From: Akkermansia muciniphila
GTDB lineage: Bacteria; Verrucomicrobiota; Verrucomicrobiia; Limisphaerales; SIAT01
Length of the DNA stretch: 50,342 bases
Direction of reading: 5' to 3'
NCBI GenBank assembly: GCA_945900775.1
Contig: CAMDJP010000017.1
Coordinates: forward strand, 1-50,342
Part shown: positions 6,250-14,920 of the stretch, in pieces
Position numbering within the stretch: position 1 is the stretch's first letter
Layout: each line of letters starts with the position of its first letter
Notes under the pieces: model-generated
The model's input: the letters and a program-made list of their open reading frames with translations, nothing else
Told to the model about the DNA's origin: nothing
The model's database searches: none
Position numbers and translations under genes: made by a program

Positions 6250-7623
6250 ATGGATCTTGGTCTCGCTCATAATACCGCCCTTTTGCTGTGGACTGGCTTA
6301 GCGGTTGCCGGCCTTGTGGTGCTGATTGTCGGATTCAAGCTGAATGCCTTCGTCGCTCTCACGCTTGCCTCGCTGGGCCTTGGCCTCGCCTCAGGGATGG
6401 AGATGACCGCGGTTGCCAAGGCCTTTCAAGATGGAGTGGGAGGTACGCTTGGGTTCATCGCCGTGGTGGTGGGCCTTGGCACCATGCTGGGAAAAATGCT
6501 GGCCGAATCGGGCGGTGCCGAAGTGATTGCGCGCACGCTGATCCGCGCCTGCGGCGAACGGCGGCTTCCGTGGGCGGTGATGTTCGTCGCCTTCCTGATC
6601 GGCCTCCCGGTCTTCTTTGGTGTCGGGGTGGTCTTGCTCGTGCCGATTGTCTTCACCCTCGCGCGCACGACACAGACGCCGCTGCTGCAGCTCGGCATCC
6701 CGATGGTCGCGGGGCTTTCGGCCGCACACGGACTTGTGCCTCCACACCCAGGCGTGATGGCGGCCATCGCGGTGTTTGAGCCGGGGCGTGTGGATGTGGG
6801 TAAAACGATCCTCTACGGCATACTTGTCGGCTTGCCGGTGGCGGTACTGGCGGGACCGTTGTTCGCCAAACTCATCGTGCCGAAAATCCCGGGCCGCATC
6901 GGCGGCATCGGCGAGCAATTAATGAACCCGAAGCCTGTGGCAAATCCGCCAAGCTTCGCGACGGCGCTTTTCACGATCTTACTGCCGGTGCTGCTGATGC
7001 TCTTAGCTACGCTCGCGGATTTCGTACTGCCGAAGGGGGATAGGCTGCGCGCTTGGGCTGATTTTCTCGGTTCGCCGGCGATGGCGATGCTCGCTGCGGT
7101 ACTAGTTTCTTTTGTGACGTTCGGGACGCACTGCGGCTTTGCCCGCGCCCAGATTCTCAAGTTCACCGAGGACTGCGTGGGGCCTGCCGCGGCTATCATG
7201 TTGGTGGTCGGCGCCGGCGGCGGCTTCGGCAAGGTGCTCGATGTCGCCGAAGTCGATCAGGCCATCATCCTTCGGGTCGCCGGCACTTCGTTGTCGCCTC
7301 TCCTTCTCGGTTGGCTCATCACCGGGGTGCTGCGCGTGGCGGTTGGTTCGGCGACGGTGGCCATCACGCTCGCGGCGGGGATCATGGCGCCGCTAGTCGC
7401 GGCAACACCGGGGGTGAACCTCGAATTGCTTATCGTTGCGATGGGTGCGGGCTCCCTGATTTTATCGCATCTGAACGACGGTGGCTTCTGGTTCGTGAAG
7501 GAGTATTTGAATCTTTCCGTCGCCGAGACGCTCAAGACGTGGACCGTGCTCGAGACGATTATCGCCGTGGCTGGGCTTCTGCTCGTGCTGGTGTTTGATG
7601 CGATCATCCGCTATTGCTTCTGA
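6250..7623 (+). CDS. GntP family permease (gluconate/hydroxy-acid/D-serine type)
   Basis: A 457-residue inner-membrane transporter of the GntP family, proton symporters for gluconate, related sugar acids and, in the DsdX branch, D-serine. About a dozen hydrophobic segments are visible, and typical stretches are GLGTMLGKMLAESGGAE, GLPVFFGVGVVLLVPI, LSAAHGLVPPHPGVMAA and LSHLNDGGFW near the end. The length is normal for the family. It ends two bases before the dipeptidase gene, so the two form an operon. With a D-amino-acid PLP enzyme nearby, a DsdX-like role is reasonable, but substrate cannot be read from the sequence by eye. Confidence 0.9.
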   Translation: MDLGLAHNTALLLWTGLAVAGLVVLIVGFKLNAFVALTLASLGLGLASGMEMTAVAKAFQDGVGGTLGFIAVVVGLGTMLGKMLAESGGAEVIARTLIRACGERRLPWAVMFVAFLIGLPVFFGVGVVLLVPIVFTLARTTQTPLLQLGIPMVAGLSAAHGLVPPHPGVMAAIAVFEPGRVDVGKTILYGILVGLPVAVLAGPLFAKLIVPKIPGRIGGIGEQLMNPKPVANPPSFATALFTILLPVLLMLLATLADFVLPKGDRLRAWADFLGSPAMAMLAAVLVSFVTFGTHCGFARAQILKFTEDCVGPAAAIMLVVGAGGGFGKVLDVAEVDQAIILRVAGTSLSPLLLGWLITGVLRVAVGSATVAITLAAGIMAPLVAATPGVNLELLIVAMGAGSLILSHLNDGGFWFVKEYLNLSVAETLKTWTVLETIIAVAGLLLVLVFDAIIRYCF

Positions 7624-7625
7624 TT

Positions 7626-8693
7626 ATGTTCATTCTCGATGCACATCTGGACCTCTCGATGAACGCACTCGAGTGGAATCGCGACCTGACACGGTCCATC
7701 GATGAAATCCGCGAGCGGGAAGCCGGCCTCACCGACAAGGCTGACCGCGCGAAGGGGACCGTCTGTCTGCCCGAGATGCGCCGTGGCCGGATTGGTCTCT
7801 GCGTGGCGACGCAAATCGCGCGCTACGTGAAGCGCTCGAACCCGATTAGCGGCTGGCATTCGCCGGAGCAGGCATGGGCGCAGACGCAGGGCCAGCTCGC
7901 GTGGTACCGTGCGATGGAGGAACGCGGTGAAATGGTGCAGGTGAGAGATCGCGCTGGTTTGGATAAGCATCTTAATCTCTGGCTGAACAACCCGCCGCCG
8001 GACGCACCGGTCGGCTACATCCTCAGCCTTGAAGGTGCGGACTCGATGGTCACGCCGGCCTATGTGGAGCGGGCTTATGCTCAGGGGTTGCGCGCCGTCG
8101 GTCCGGCTCACTACGGTCCCGGTACCTACGCGCAGGGCACGAATGCGACTGGCCAGCTTGGACCGCGCGGGCGCGAGCTGCTTTCGGAGATGGAGCGGCT
8201 CGGCGTTATCCTCGACGCGACGCATCTCTGCGACGACAGCTTCTGGGAAGCACTCGATCATTTTCACGGCCGCATCTGGGCGAGCCACAACAACTGCCGA
8301 GCGCTGGTGCCGCACAACCGCCAATTTAGCGACGAGCAGATTAACGAGTTAATCCGGCGCGGCGCGGTGATTGGCGGCGCACTCGATGCGTGGATGATGG
8401 TGCCTGATTGGATTCGCGGAAAGACGACGCCTGAATCTTCGGGGGTGAAGTTGCGCCATCTAGTGGACCACTTGGACCACATCTGCCAACTCGCCGGCAA
8501 CGCGCGCCACGTTGGTCTCGGCACGGACCTCGACGGCGCGTTCGGCCGCGAGCAGAGCCCGGGCGATTTGGACACGATTGCCGACCTCCAGAAGTTCACC
8601 GGGTTGTTTCGCGAGCGCGGCTACAAGGAAGAGGACATCGCCGGCATCATGCATGGCAACTTCATCCGATTCCTGCGCGAGGCATGGAAGTGA
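7626..8693 (+). CDS. membrane dipeptidase (peptidase family M19)
   Basis: A 355-residue zinc dipeptidase of family M19, related to renal dipeptidase; bacterial members cleave dipeptides, often with a D-residue at the second position. Metal ligands are visible: DAHLD at the start (H-x-D), SLEGAD, ILDATHLCD, ASHNNCRAL and GLGTDLDGAFGREQ. I start at the ATG at 7626, two bases after the permease stop; an in-frame ATG four codons upstream would overlap that gene and adds nothing conserved. There is no signal peptide, so it probably acts in the cytoplasm on dipeptides imported by the adjacent permease or others. Product is free L- and D-amino acids, matching the upstream D-TA enzyme. Confidence 0.9.
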   Translation: MFILDAHLDLSMNALEWNRDLTRSIDEIREREAGLTDKADRAKGTVCLPEMRRGRIGLCVATQIARYVKRSNPISGWHSPEQAWAQTQGQLAWYRAMEERGEMVQVRDRAGLDKHLNLWLNNPPPDAPVGYILSLEGADSMVTPAYVERAYAQGLRAVGPAHYGPGTYAQGTNATGQLGPRGRELLSEMERLGVILDATHLCDDSFWEALDHFHGRIWASHNNCRALVPHNRQFSDEQINELIRRGAVIGGALDAWMMVPDWIRGKTTPESSGVKLRHLVDHLDHICQLAGNARHVGLGTDLDGAFGREQSPGDLDTIADLQKFTGLFRERGYKEEDIAGIMHGNFIRFLREAWK

Positions 8694-8751
8694 GCAGCCG
8701 ACGAATGCCGCTTGGCTTGGCAGATGGCTTCTGATTGACTCCGACCGCCGA

Positions 8752-10908
8752 ATGAAAGGAACAACCCGCGTCGCGACAATTTTCTGCTGCTTGCTTTTGG
8801 CAAGCATCGTCTTCGCTGCTCAATCGCCGTGGCAGATGGAGTCGCTTACGGCTGATGGTCGGCTCGATTACGACATCTCCAAAGGGTTGATGACGGGCAC
8901 GAAGGGTGTGTTGGTCCGCTATCGTCCCGCAACGAATGAACTGGCTGAGTTGGTCGCGCAGAAGGTGACGCTCAACCAGAAGACCGGTGACGTGCTGGCC
9001 GAGGAAGATGTTACTCTGCGACGTGAGGGGTTTACATGGCGATGCCAGCGACTGGAGTACAACTTCATGACGAAGGTTATCCATTCGGCGGAGTTCCGAG
9101 GTGGGCGCATGGGTAATTACATTTCCGGCCGGGAGTTGCACGGCACGCAGACCAATAAATTCTACTCGGCGCAAAACACTTTTCTGACAACCGACGACCT
9201 TTCCGAGCCGATGGGGCGGATCCGGTGTCGCTCGATACGGGTCGTGCCGGGTGACTACGTCGAGATGGACGACGCGACGCTCTACATCGGTTCCGTTCCA
9301 GTCTTTTATTGGCCGAAGTACCGCCGCTCGCTGAAGCGGCATCCGAACAACATCGAACTGGAGCCCGGCTACCGCAGCGCACACGGCGCCTACCTGCTCG
9401 GCACTTACAATTGGACGACAGAGCAGGGGACTTCGGGTGGCGTTCATCTGGATTACCGCACGCAGCGTGGTTTCGCCTTCGGGCCGGAAATGGAATACTT
9501 GGCCGGTCCGTGGGGCAAAGGCGAATTCAAGTCCTACTTTCTCTCCGATGATGCGCCCGGCACGAACCATCTTGGGCGCGCGAATTCGGGTGGTCGGGTC
9601 CGGCTGGACTGGGTGCATCGTATGCAGTTGCAGACGAACCTGACGGCGCTCGCGGTGCTGAACTGGCAGAGCGACGCGTTTGTGGAGCGTGACTTCTTCG
9701 AGTCGCAATACCAGCGCAATGTCCAGCCGCAGACCTTCCTTGAGATTAGCAAGCTCTGGTCGGACTACAGCCTGAATTTCTTCGCTCGCCCGCAGTTGAA
9801 TGATTATTCCGAAACAATCGAGCGTTTGCCTGATATCCGCCTCACGGGCTTGCGTCATCAACTCGGCGATACCTCCCTCTTTTACGAGAATACGAGTTCG
9901 GTTGGGTATTATCAGCGCCAGTTTGCCGATGGGGTTTCTCACCGCTACTCCGCGTTCCGCGCTGACACGCATCATCAGGTTCTTCTCCCGCAGACCTATT
10001 TCGGTTGGCTCAATGTGACGCCGCGCGTCGGCGGGCGTTTGACTCACTATGGCGAGGCGAACGGACGTGATGCCACTACGGCATCGCACGATCGCTTCGT
10101 GTTTAATACTGGTGCGGAGATTTCGGCCAAGGCCTCGCGCCTCTTCGCCGATGCGAAAAGTTCATGGCTCGAAGTGGATGGGGTACGCCATTTCGTCGAA
10201 CCGTCGGTGAATTACGTCTTTATTCCGTCGCCGAACCGTACCCCAGCGGAGTTGCCGCAGTTTGATTACGAACTCGCCAGTCCGCGCCTGCAGCCGATCG
10301 AGTTTCCAGAGCACAACGCCATTGACGCGGTCGACAGCCAGAACGTATTGCGCCTCATGTTGCGCAACCGACTTCAGACCAAGCGCAAAGGGGTGGTTGA
10401 GGATTTTGCCGACTGGGCTATTTACACGGACTGGCGGCTCAAACCGCGGGCGGATCAGGCGACTTTTGCCGACATCTTCTCTGATTTCGAGTTCAAGCCG
10501 CGCACATGGATCACCGCTGGATCTGAGTTGCGCTACGACGTCGATAATTCGCTGCTCCGTCTCGCCCACCATCGAGTCTCCTTGACGCCGATTTCGCGCT
10601 GGGCCTTTTCTGGCGGGCATTTCTATTACTTGAGCCAACCGAGCAACGACTCCAGCGCGGCGGATAATCTGGCCTACACCGCGGTGGATTATCGATTGAA
10701 TGAAGACTGGTCCGCGCGCGCTACGCACTATTTTGATGCAAAAGAGGGGAGTCTTGCCGAGCAGCGCTACACGATCTATCACGACTTTCGGAGTTGGACC
10801 GGCGCATTCGACATCCGCGCCATCAACCACCGAAGCAGTCGTCAGGACGAGATCCAGTTTTCCTTCACCTACTCGATGAAAGCGTTTCCGCGCAGTCCAC
10901 GGCGCTAG
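8752..10908 (+). CDS. lptD: LptD-like LPS-assembly outer-membrane protein
   Basis: A 718-residue outer-membrane protein of the LptD/OstA family, which inserts lipopolysaccharide into the outer leaflet. I start at the ATG at 8752, giving a signal peptide (MKGTTRVATIFCCLLLASIV, cleavage after about FAA). Next comes an OstA-like periplasmic domain (TADGRLDYDISKGLMTGTKG, VTLNQKTGDVLAEEDVTLR), then a large strand-rich domain with many aromatic-ending strands that forms the barrel. The four-cysteine disulfide arrangement of the E. coli protein is not apparent; two isolated cysteines (WRCQ, IRCRS) are present. It ends three bases before a convergent gene. The family call is good; the exact LPS role is by homology. 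Confidence 0.8.
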   Translation: MKGTTRVATIFCCLLLASIVFAAQSPWQMESLTADGRLDYDISKGLMTGTKGVLVRYRPATNELAELVAQKVTLNQKTGDVLAEEDVTLRREGFTWRCQRLEYNFMTKVIHSAEFRGGRMGNYISGRELHGTQTNKFYSAQNTFLTTDDLSEPMGRIRCRSIRVVPGDYVEMDDATLYIGSVPVFYWPKYRRSLKRHPNNIELEPGYRSAHGAYLLGTYNWTTEQGTSGGVHLDYRTQRGFAFGPEMEYLAGPWGKGEFKSYFLSDDAPGTNHLGRANSGGRVRLDWVHRMQLQTNLTALAVLNWQSDAFVERDFFESQYQRNVQPQTFLEISKLWSDYSLNFFARPQLNDYSETIERLPDIRLTGLRHQLGDTSLFYENTSSVGYYQRQFADGVSHRYSAFRADTHHQVLLPQTYFGWLNVTPRVGGRLTHYGEANGRDATTASHDRFVFNTGAEISAKASRLFADAKSSWLEVDGVRHFVEPSVNYVFIPSPNRTPAELPQFDYELASPRLQPIEFPEHNAIDAVDSQNVLRLMLRNRLQTKRKGVVEDFADWAIYTDWRLKPRADQATFADIFSDFEFKPRTWITAGSELRYDVDNSLLRLAHHRVSLTPISRWAFSGGHFYYLSQPSNDSSAADNLAYTAVDYRLNEDWSARATHYFDAKEGSLAEQRYTIYHDFRSWTGAFDIRAINHRSSRQDEIQFSFTYSMKAFPRSPRR

Positions 10909-10911
10909 CGC

Positions 10912-11820
10912 TCAACGATTCTCTGCAACGAATGTGGCAAGAATTGGCCGGTGATCCGACGCTTCGTGCCAGTTGTTCCGCGTGAAAATATGAGTGCCAT
11001 CCTTCAACCATTCGCGTTTCATGCCTGAGCTGAGCAGGATGTAGTCGAACCTCCAGAAACTCTTCTCACGGCTGAAATGGTATGTCCACGCAGTGCCGTT
11101 GGCTTTTGGGGAAGGGGAGAGGGATGCAATTTCACGCGGGCAGGTGTCAAACAACGGGTCGCTGGCGCGGTGCCCGAGAATCACTTTGAGAGGGGCTGAA
11201 TCGACGATGTCATTGAAATCACCGAGCACAATGAGATTGCTATCGTCCTTGGCCTTGAGCAGTGAATCCACTCTGCGGCGTAGGAATCGGGATTCATTCA
11301 ACCGAAGCAGCGATTCATCAGCGCCGGGAGCATGGTGTTTGGATTTCAGATGTGCCGCAAGAAGCGTGAACTGATAGTTCGTGCTGACACAGATGTCCAC
11401 CTCGACAAAGCCGCGCTTCACGAAGAATCGGCGCCCATCAAGAAGGAACGAGTCGTTGGTATGTGGACGGCGCGCGACAATTGGAAAGCGGCTGAGCACC
11501 GCAAGATGAATTTCGTCGTTTCGGGCGTGAACATGTTCCCAATATGGATAATCGAGGCCGTTGCGTTGAAGGGACCCTCGTAATTCGTGCAATGCGTTCG
11601 TACCGCCCATTTCCTGCAGTGCGACCACGTCGGCGCGCAACTCGAGGAGCGTGGCGTGTACATTTGCTTTCGCGTTGGCGGGCTTGGCTAACCGCCTGGC
11701 GGTAGGTTGGTCGAGGTAGTTCTCGAGATTCCAAGTGGCAATAGTGAAGCGCTCGGGTCCGCCGAAAATGAGCGGCGGAGTACTAAGAATCAGAACAAAC
11801 ACCAGGGCGAGGGATGGCAT
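10912..11820 (-). CDS. secreted endonuclease/exonuclease/phosphatase family protein
   Basis: A 302-residue protein of the EEP (DNase I-like) superfamily. Residues 1-20 form a signal peptide (MPSLALVFVLILSTPPLIFG), so it acts outside the cytoplasm. Catalytic motifs in order: TWNLENY, ALQEMGG (metal-binding glutamate), LLAAHLKSK, VLGDFNDIV and EASDHRPILATF (the final aspartate-histidine pair). The length is normal. The superfamily includes extracellular nucleases, phosphodiesterases and phosphoinositide phosphatases and the substrate is not evident. Its stop lies three bases from that of lptD, and it faces folE2 across about 100 bases. Confidence 0.85.
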   Translation of the reverse strand: MPSLALVFVLILSTPPLIFGGPERFTIATWNLENYLDQPTARRLAKPANAKANVHATLLELRADVVALQEMGGTNALHELRGSLQRNGLDYPYWEHVHARNDEIHLAVLSRFPIVARRPHTNDSFLLDGRRFFVKRGFVEVDICVSTNYQFTLLAAHLKSKHHAPGADESLLRLNESRFLRRRVDSLLKAKDDSNLIVLGDFNDIVDSAPLKVILGHRASDPLFDTCPREIASLSPSPKANGTAWTYHFSREKSFWRFDYILLSSGMKREWLKDGTHIFTRNNWHEASDHRPILATFVAENR

Positions 11821-11910
11821 GATGGGAAGATAAGCCTGCTCACGCTGATGTCAAAGAACGTGAAGTAGTTTTTGCTAAATGCCAGTGGCGTGCTACAGTG
11901 AAAATTGTTT

Positions 11911-11918
11911 TGGAGGCG
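11911..11918 (+). promoter_or_regulatory. ribosome binding site that decides the folE2 start
   Basis: GGAGGCG is centred about nine bases before the ATG at 11925. It favours that start over the in-frame GTG at 11898, whose reading would place this Shine-Dalgarno sequence inside the gene. Confidence 0.7.
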
Positions 11919-11924
11919 AAACTT

Positions 11925-12716
11925 ATGTTATCTCAAGAAAAAACGCCGTTGACCGACAAGCAGAGCGAGCGTGACCACCGCGAGTTGCGGATCGATAAGG
12001 TGGGCGTGCGCGGGTTGCGTTTCCCCATCCAGATCCGTGACAAAGCGCACGCGTTCCAGAACACAGTCGCCACGGTCGCGATGTTCGTGGACCTGCCGAA
12101 AGAGTTCAAGGGCACGCACATGAGCCGCTTCATCGAGGTGCTCAACGCCCACGGCAGCATGGTGCATGTGGAGAACATTCCAGACATTCTCCAATCGATG
12201 CGGCAAAAGCTTCATGCGGAGAGCGCCCATTTTGAAATGGAGTTTCCATTTTTCCTCGCGAAGAAGGCGCCGGTTTCAGGCATTCCGAGCCTGATGGACT
12301 ACACAGCGCGCTTCGATGCCACAGCCATCGGCAAGGAGATCGACTTTGTCCTCGAGGTGCGCGTGGGTGTCACCACGCTCTGTCCCTGCTCGAAGGCTAT
12401 CAGCAAGCATGGTGCGCACAACCAGCGAGGATTGGTGACCGTTCAGATCCGGTCGAGCGAGGTTGTATGGATTGAGGACCTCATTGCGCTCGTCGAGAAA
12501 TCGGCCAGCTGCGAACTGTACGCGTTGCTTAAACGGCAGGATGAAAAAGCTGTGACGGAGCGGGCGTATGAGAACCCAGTTTTTGTCGAAGACCTCGTTC
12601 GCAACGTGGCGGTTCGCCTCAACGCCCACCCTGACGTGACCTGGTACAAGGTCGAGGCGGAGAACTACGAGAGCATCCACAATCACAACGCCTACGCCTG
12701 CCTCGAAAAAGGTTGA
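11925..12716 (+). CDS. folE2: GTP cyclohydrolase FolE2 (type IB)
   Basis: A 263-residue GTP cyclohydrolase IB, which converts GTP to 7,8-dihydroneopterin triphosphate, the first step of folate synthesis and of queuosine precursor synthesis. The signature TTLCPCSKAISKHGAHNQRG (about residues 150-169) carries the metal-binding cysteine and the catalytic histidine. Other family stretches are GVRGLRFPIQIRDK near the start and ENYESIHNHNAYA at the end. Type IB enzymes accept metals other than zinc, so some bacteria induce them on zinc shortage; no Zur-like site is obvious in front of the gene here. Confidence 0.93.
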   Translation: MLSQEKTPLTDKQSERDHRELRIDKVGVRGLRFPIQIRDKAHAFQNTVATVAMFVDLPKEFKGTHMSRFIEVLNAHGSMVHVENIPDILQSMRQKLHAESAHFEMEFPFFLAKKAPVSGIPSLMDYTARFDATAIGKEIDFVLEVRVGVTTLCPCSKAISKHGAHNQRGLVTVQIRSSEVVWIEDLIALVEKSASCELYALLKRQDEKAVTERAYENPVFVEDLVRNVAVRLNAHPDVTWYKVEAENYESIHNHNAYACLEKG

Positions 12717-12923
12717 GGACAGGGGTGCGCGTTGCCCGTATCCAGCTCTCCAGCGGAGGGTCGGGGTGGACCCAGATAGGCCTTCGTGGCCGGGGCGAAA
12801 GGAGTGAAACTTTTTTGTGGCGTTTTTGATTTCATTTGCTACATTCACCCCCCTTCTATCGGGCAGGAGTGGCCTTGTATGGGCCATTTGCTCGGTGGAT
12901 GAGAAAGACTGCGAGAACTCGCT

Positions 12924-13613
12924 GTGAAAACCAAAAAGCAATCACGCCCCAAGGCCGTCTCGAAAGCTAAACCGGCCGTAAAGGTTGTTAAGACTGTGAA
13001 GGCCGTAAAGGTTGTTAAGACTGTGAACGTTGTGAAGGCCAAGCCTGCCCCGAAAAAGGGTGGGAACATGGTGAAGTCTGCCACGGCTGCATCCATTCTT
13101 GGCGTGGCTGCCAGCAATCACAAATCCGCCAAGTTCACCCCAGCCGGCCTGACAAAGATTAAATCCGAGTGGCGGAAGTATTATGAGGCCCTGCTCGATC
13201 TGCACCAACGGTTGCACGATCAGATGAGCGGCTTGGCGAAAGAGTCAGCCGAGGAGATGTCCAACTATAGTCTCCACATGGCGGACTCCGGTACCGACAA
13301 TTTTGATCGTGATTTTGCCCTCAGTCTCCTTTCCTCCGACCAGGACGCCGTCTACGAGATCGAAGCGGCGCTTCGTCGTATCGAACGCAATGCCTACGGC
13401 GTCTGTGAACTGACCGGAAAATCCATCCCGAAAGCCCGCCTCGAGGCGATTCCGTGGACGCGATACACCGTCGAGGCTCAAGCCCAGCTTGAACGTGACG
13501 GCGTCTTGCGCAACAAGAAGCTTGGCGCCCTCGGCAGCGTGGACAGTCCCGGCGGAAATGAATCCGAGGAAGATGACGAGCCGGATGAGAAACCGACTAA
13601 GGAAAAGGAATAA
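12924..13613 (+). CDS. DksA/TraR-like protein with degenerate zinc finger and basic tail
   Basis: A 229-residue protein whose carboxyl half resembles DksA/TraR RNA-polymerase regulators: a coiled-coil region ([20 protein letters not shown]), the [14 protein letters not shown] stretch, then [20 protein letters not shown] and [20 protein letters not shown]. The normal four-cysteine finger is reduced to one cysteine (GVCELTG), so zinc binding there is unlikely. Residues 1-50 are a lysine/valine/alanine-rich basic tail with a tandem 9-residue repeat. The start is a GTG at 12924. rpmG follows after two bases and rpsR next, so it is probably co-transcribed with ribosomal genes. An effect on transcription is inferred from the family; direct ppGpp/DksA-type action is unproven. 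Confidence 0.8.
   Translation: MKTKKQSRPKAVSKAKPAVKVVKTVKAVKVVKTVNVVKAKPAPKKGGNMVKSATAASILGVAASNHKSAKFTPAGLTKIKSEWRKYYEALLDLHQRLHDQMSGLAKESAEEMSNYSLHMADSGTDNFDRDFALSLLSSDQDAVYEIEAALRRIERNAYGVCELTGKSIPKARLEAIPWTRYTVEAQAQLERDGVLRNKKLGALGSVDSPGGNESEEDDEPDEKPTKEKE
12974..13027 (+). repeat. tandem 27-bp perfect direct repeat inside the DksA-like gene
   Basis: Two head-to-tail copies (12974-13000 and 13001-13027) of a 27-base unit that begins GGCCGTAAAGG and ends AGACTGTGAA. The unit is nine codons, so the duplication keeps the frame and adds a second AVKVVKTV(K/N) block to the basic tail. A shorter degenerate copy follows (GTTGTGAAGGCC). Copy number could vary by slippage. Confidence 0.9.
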
Positions 13614-13615
13614 AC

Positions 13616-13783
13616 ATGCCCCGCGAAAACGTGACCATCGAATGTACTGAGGCGCGCAAGGAGGGCAAGTCGCCCTCCCGCTACATGACCTCGCGCAATA
13701 AGAAGCTCAAGACGGAGAAGATTGAGATTAAGAAATACAATCCGTTCCTCCGCCGCCACACCGTGCACCGCGAAATCAAATAA
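13616..13783 (+). CDS. rpmG: 50S ribosomal protein L33 (bL33)
   Basis: A 55-residue bL33 protein of the large ribosomal subunit. It starts [20 protein letters not shown] and contains [20 protein letters not shown] followed by [13 protein letters not shown], the characteristic end. Only one cysteine (ECTEA) is present, so it is of the zinc-free (C-minus) type. It lies two bases after the DksA-like gene and five bases before rpsR, making a three-gene unit. The start ATG at 13616 is the only one that gives the canonical amino end. Confidence 0.95.
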   Translation: MPRENVTIECTEARKEGKSPSRYMTSRNKKLKTEKIEIKKYNPFLRRHTVHREIK

Positions 13784-13788
13784 GCTTT

Positions 13789-14043
13789 ATGCCCCGCAAG
13801 ACCAATACCGACAAAAAGGGCGGCAAGGGCCGCGCATCCAGTGAACGCCGCACACCGCGTCCGAAGCCCAAAATCGACTTCACTGTCGATGCGCTCGACT
13901 ACAAAAACGTGAATCTGCTCAAGCAGTTTGTCACTGATCAAGGGCGTATTCTACCGCGGAGGTACACCGGCCTGCCGGCGCATTACCAGCGCCAACTGAA
14001 CACGGCCATCAAGCGCGCACGGCAGATGCTCCTGATGAAATAA
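13789..14043 (+). CDS. rpsR: 30S ribosomal protein S18 (bS18)
   Basis: An 84-residue bS18 protein of the small subunit. After a basic amino end ([20 protein letters not shown]) it has [20 protein letters not shown] and [20 protein letters not shown], the family signature, ending with an [12 protein letters not shown] helix. S18 is more often encoded beside S6, SSB and L9; here it follows rpmG, an arrangement also known from other phyla. A terminator follows directly. Confidence 0.96.
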   Translation: MPRKTNTDKKGGKGRASSERRTPRPKPKIDFTVDALDYKNVNLLKQFVTDQGRILPRRYTGLPAHYQRQLNTAIKRARQMLLMK

Positions 14044-14051
14044 CTTTCATC

Positions 14052-14083
14052 CTCCGCTACCGTTTACGGTCGCGGAGTTTTTA
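14052..14083 (+). terminator. rho-independent terminator after rpsR
   Basis: CTCCGC at 14052-14057 pairs with GCGGAG at 14072-14077; an inner ACCG/CGGT stem closes a TTTA loop, and TTTTTA follows. It ends the DksA-like/rpmG/rpsR transcript. Confidence 0.88.
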
Positions 14084-14097
14084 TTTGCTAAACAACG

Positions 14098-14114
14098 CAA
14101 ATGATTCGCATTTG
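14098..14114 (+). promoter_or_regulatory. palindromic operator candidate for the Fur-family regulator
   Basis: CAAATG-ATTCG-CATTTG, a perfect inverted repeat with six-base arms, lies 12 bases before the ATG of the ZIP transporter. The transporter is co-transcribed with a Fur-family regulator, so metal-responsive autoregulation by binding here is likely. Fur-family boxes are AT-rich palindromes of similar size; the exact match to a Zur box cannot be judged by eye. Confidence 0.5.
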
Positions 14115-14125
14115 AGTTCCTGGCT

Positions 14126-14914
14126 ATGACCTATCTGATTCTGTTCCTTTCTGTGGCAGTGGGTGCTGTGGTCGTATTGCTATTTCAACCCCGCGAACGC
14201 CGCAGCATCAAACTCCTCACTGCTTTCAGTGGCGCCTATCTCCTTGCCGTCACTGTGCTCCACCTCTTACCGGAGGCGTTTCGAGAGCCGAAATCTTCAA
14301 TTGGCTTCTTCATTCTTGGAGGCTTTTTCCTCCAGATTCTGCTCGATTACTTCTCGCAGGGCATCGAGCACGGGCACGTTCATTTGCCGGCACATGCGAA
14401 TCATGATAATTCGCATGGGGCGGAACATGACCATAGCCAAGGAGCCTGCACACATAAGTCCGTTCCCTGGGGGATGATGATTGGCCTGTGCGTGCACGCT
14501 TTCATCGAGGGAATGCCCTTGGGAGAGCACGCTGGGCACGACCACACTGCGTCCGCAGGGGATGATCACAGCCATGCACAAACAGCGCTGCTCTGGGGCA
14601 TCGTCGTCCACAACATTCCTATTTCCATCGTCCTCCTCACCTTGTTACTTCAAGGCCTTGAACAGCGCGCCAAGGCCTTCGGGTTGCTGCTTGTCTTCGC
14701 GCTGATGTCGCCACTCGGCGCGCTCACTGCGTCCATCGTTGAACCGCTGGCGCATTATCACGCCCAACTCACGGGCATGGTCATCGGGATCTTCCTGCAT
14801 GTCTCGACGACGATTCTCTTCGAGACCGACGAAGGGCATCGATTCAATCTCTACAAAGCCGTCGCGATTCTTGCGGGGCTCGCAGTGGCATTGATTGGCG
14901 CGACGCTTCACTGA
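14126..14914 (+). CDS. ZIP family metal transporter
   Basis: A 262-residue inner-membrane transporter of the ZIP family, importing divalent cations, usually zinc. Seven to eight membrane segments are visible. Family marks are the paired membrane motifs GLCVHAFIEGMPLG and WGIVVHNIPISIVL, where histidines and glutamate bind the metal. A cytoplasmic loop is strikingly histidine-rich (GIEHGHVHLPAHANHDNSHG, EHDHSQGACTHK), followed by a second cluster (HAGHDHTASAGDDHSHAQ), which may sense or buffer metal. It is followed six bases later by a Fur-family gene, and a palindrome sits just upstream. Zinc is the likely cargo by family and context. Confidence 0.9.
   Translation: MTYLILFLSVAVGAVVVLLFQPRERRSIKLLTAFSGAYLLAVTVLHLLPEAFREPKSSIGFFILGGFFLQILLDYFSQGIEHGHVHLPAHANHDNSHGAEHDHSQGACTHKSVPWGMMIGLCVHAFIEGMPLGEHAGHDHTASAGDDHSHAQTALLWGIVVHNIPISIVLLTLLLQGLEQRAKAFGLLLVFALMSPLGALTASIVEPLAHYHAQLTGMVIGIFLHVSTTILFETDEGHRFNLYKAVAILAGLAVALIGATLH
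14394..14416 (+). promoter_or_regulatory. palindrome inside the ZIP gene, possible second regulator site
   Basis: ATGCGAAT-CATGATA-ATTCGCAT is a perfect inverted repeat with eight-base arms, located where the histidine-rich loop is coded. It shares the half-site ATTCGCAT with the upstream operator candidate at 14098-14114. It might be a secondary regulator site or a coincidence of histidine and asparagine codons. Confidence 0.3.
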
Positions 14915-14920
14915 AGCTGC

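Noticed and set aside
8512-8751. 80-codon upstream extension of lptD
   Set aside because: It overlaps the dipeptidase gene in another frame; the signal peptide begins at 8752.
8662-10089. 475-codon minus-strand frame
   Set aside because: Antisense to lptD; composition (Arg, Val, His rich) is typical of shadow frames.
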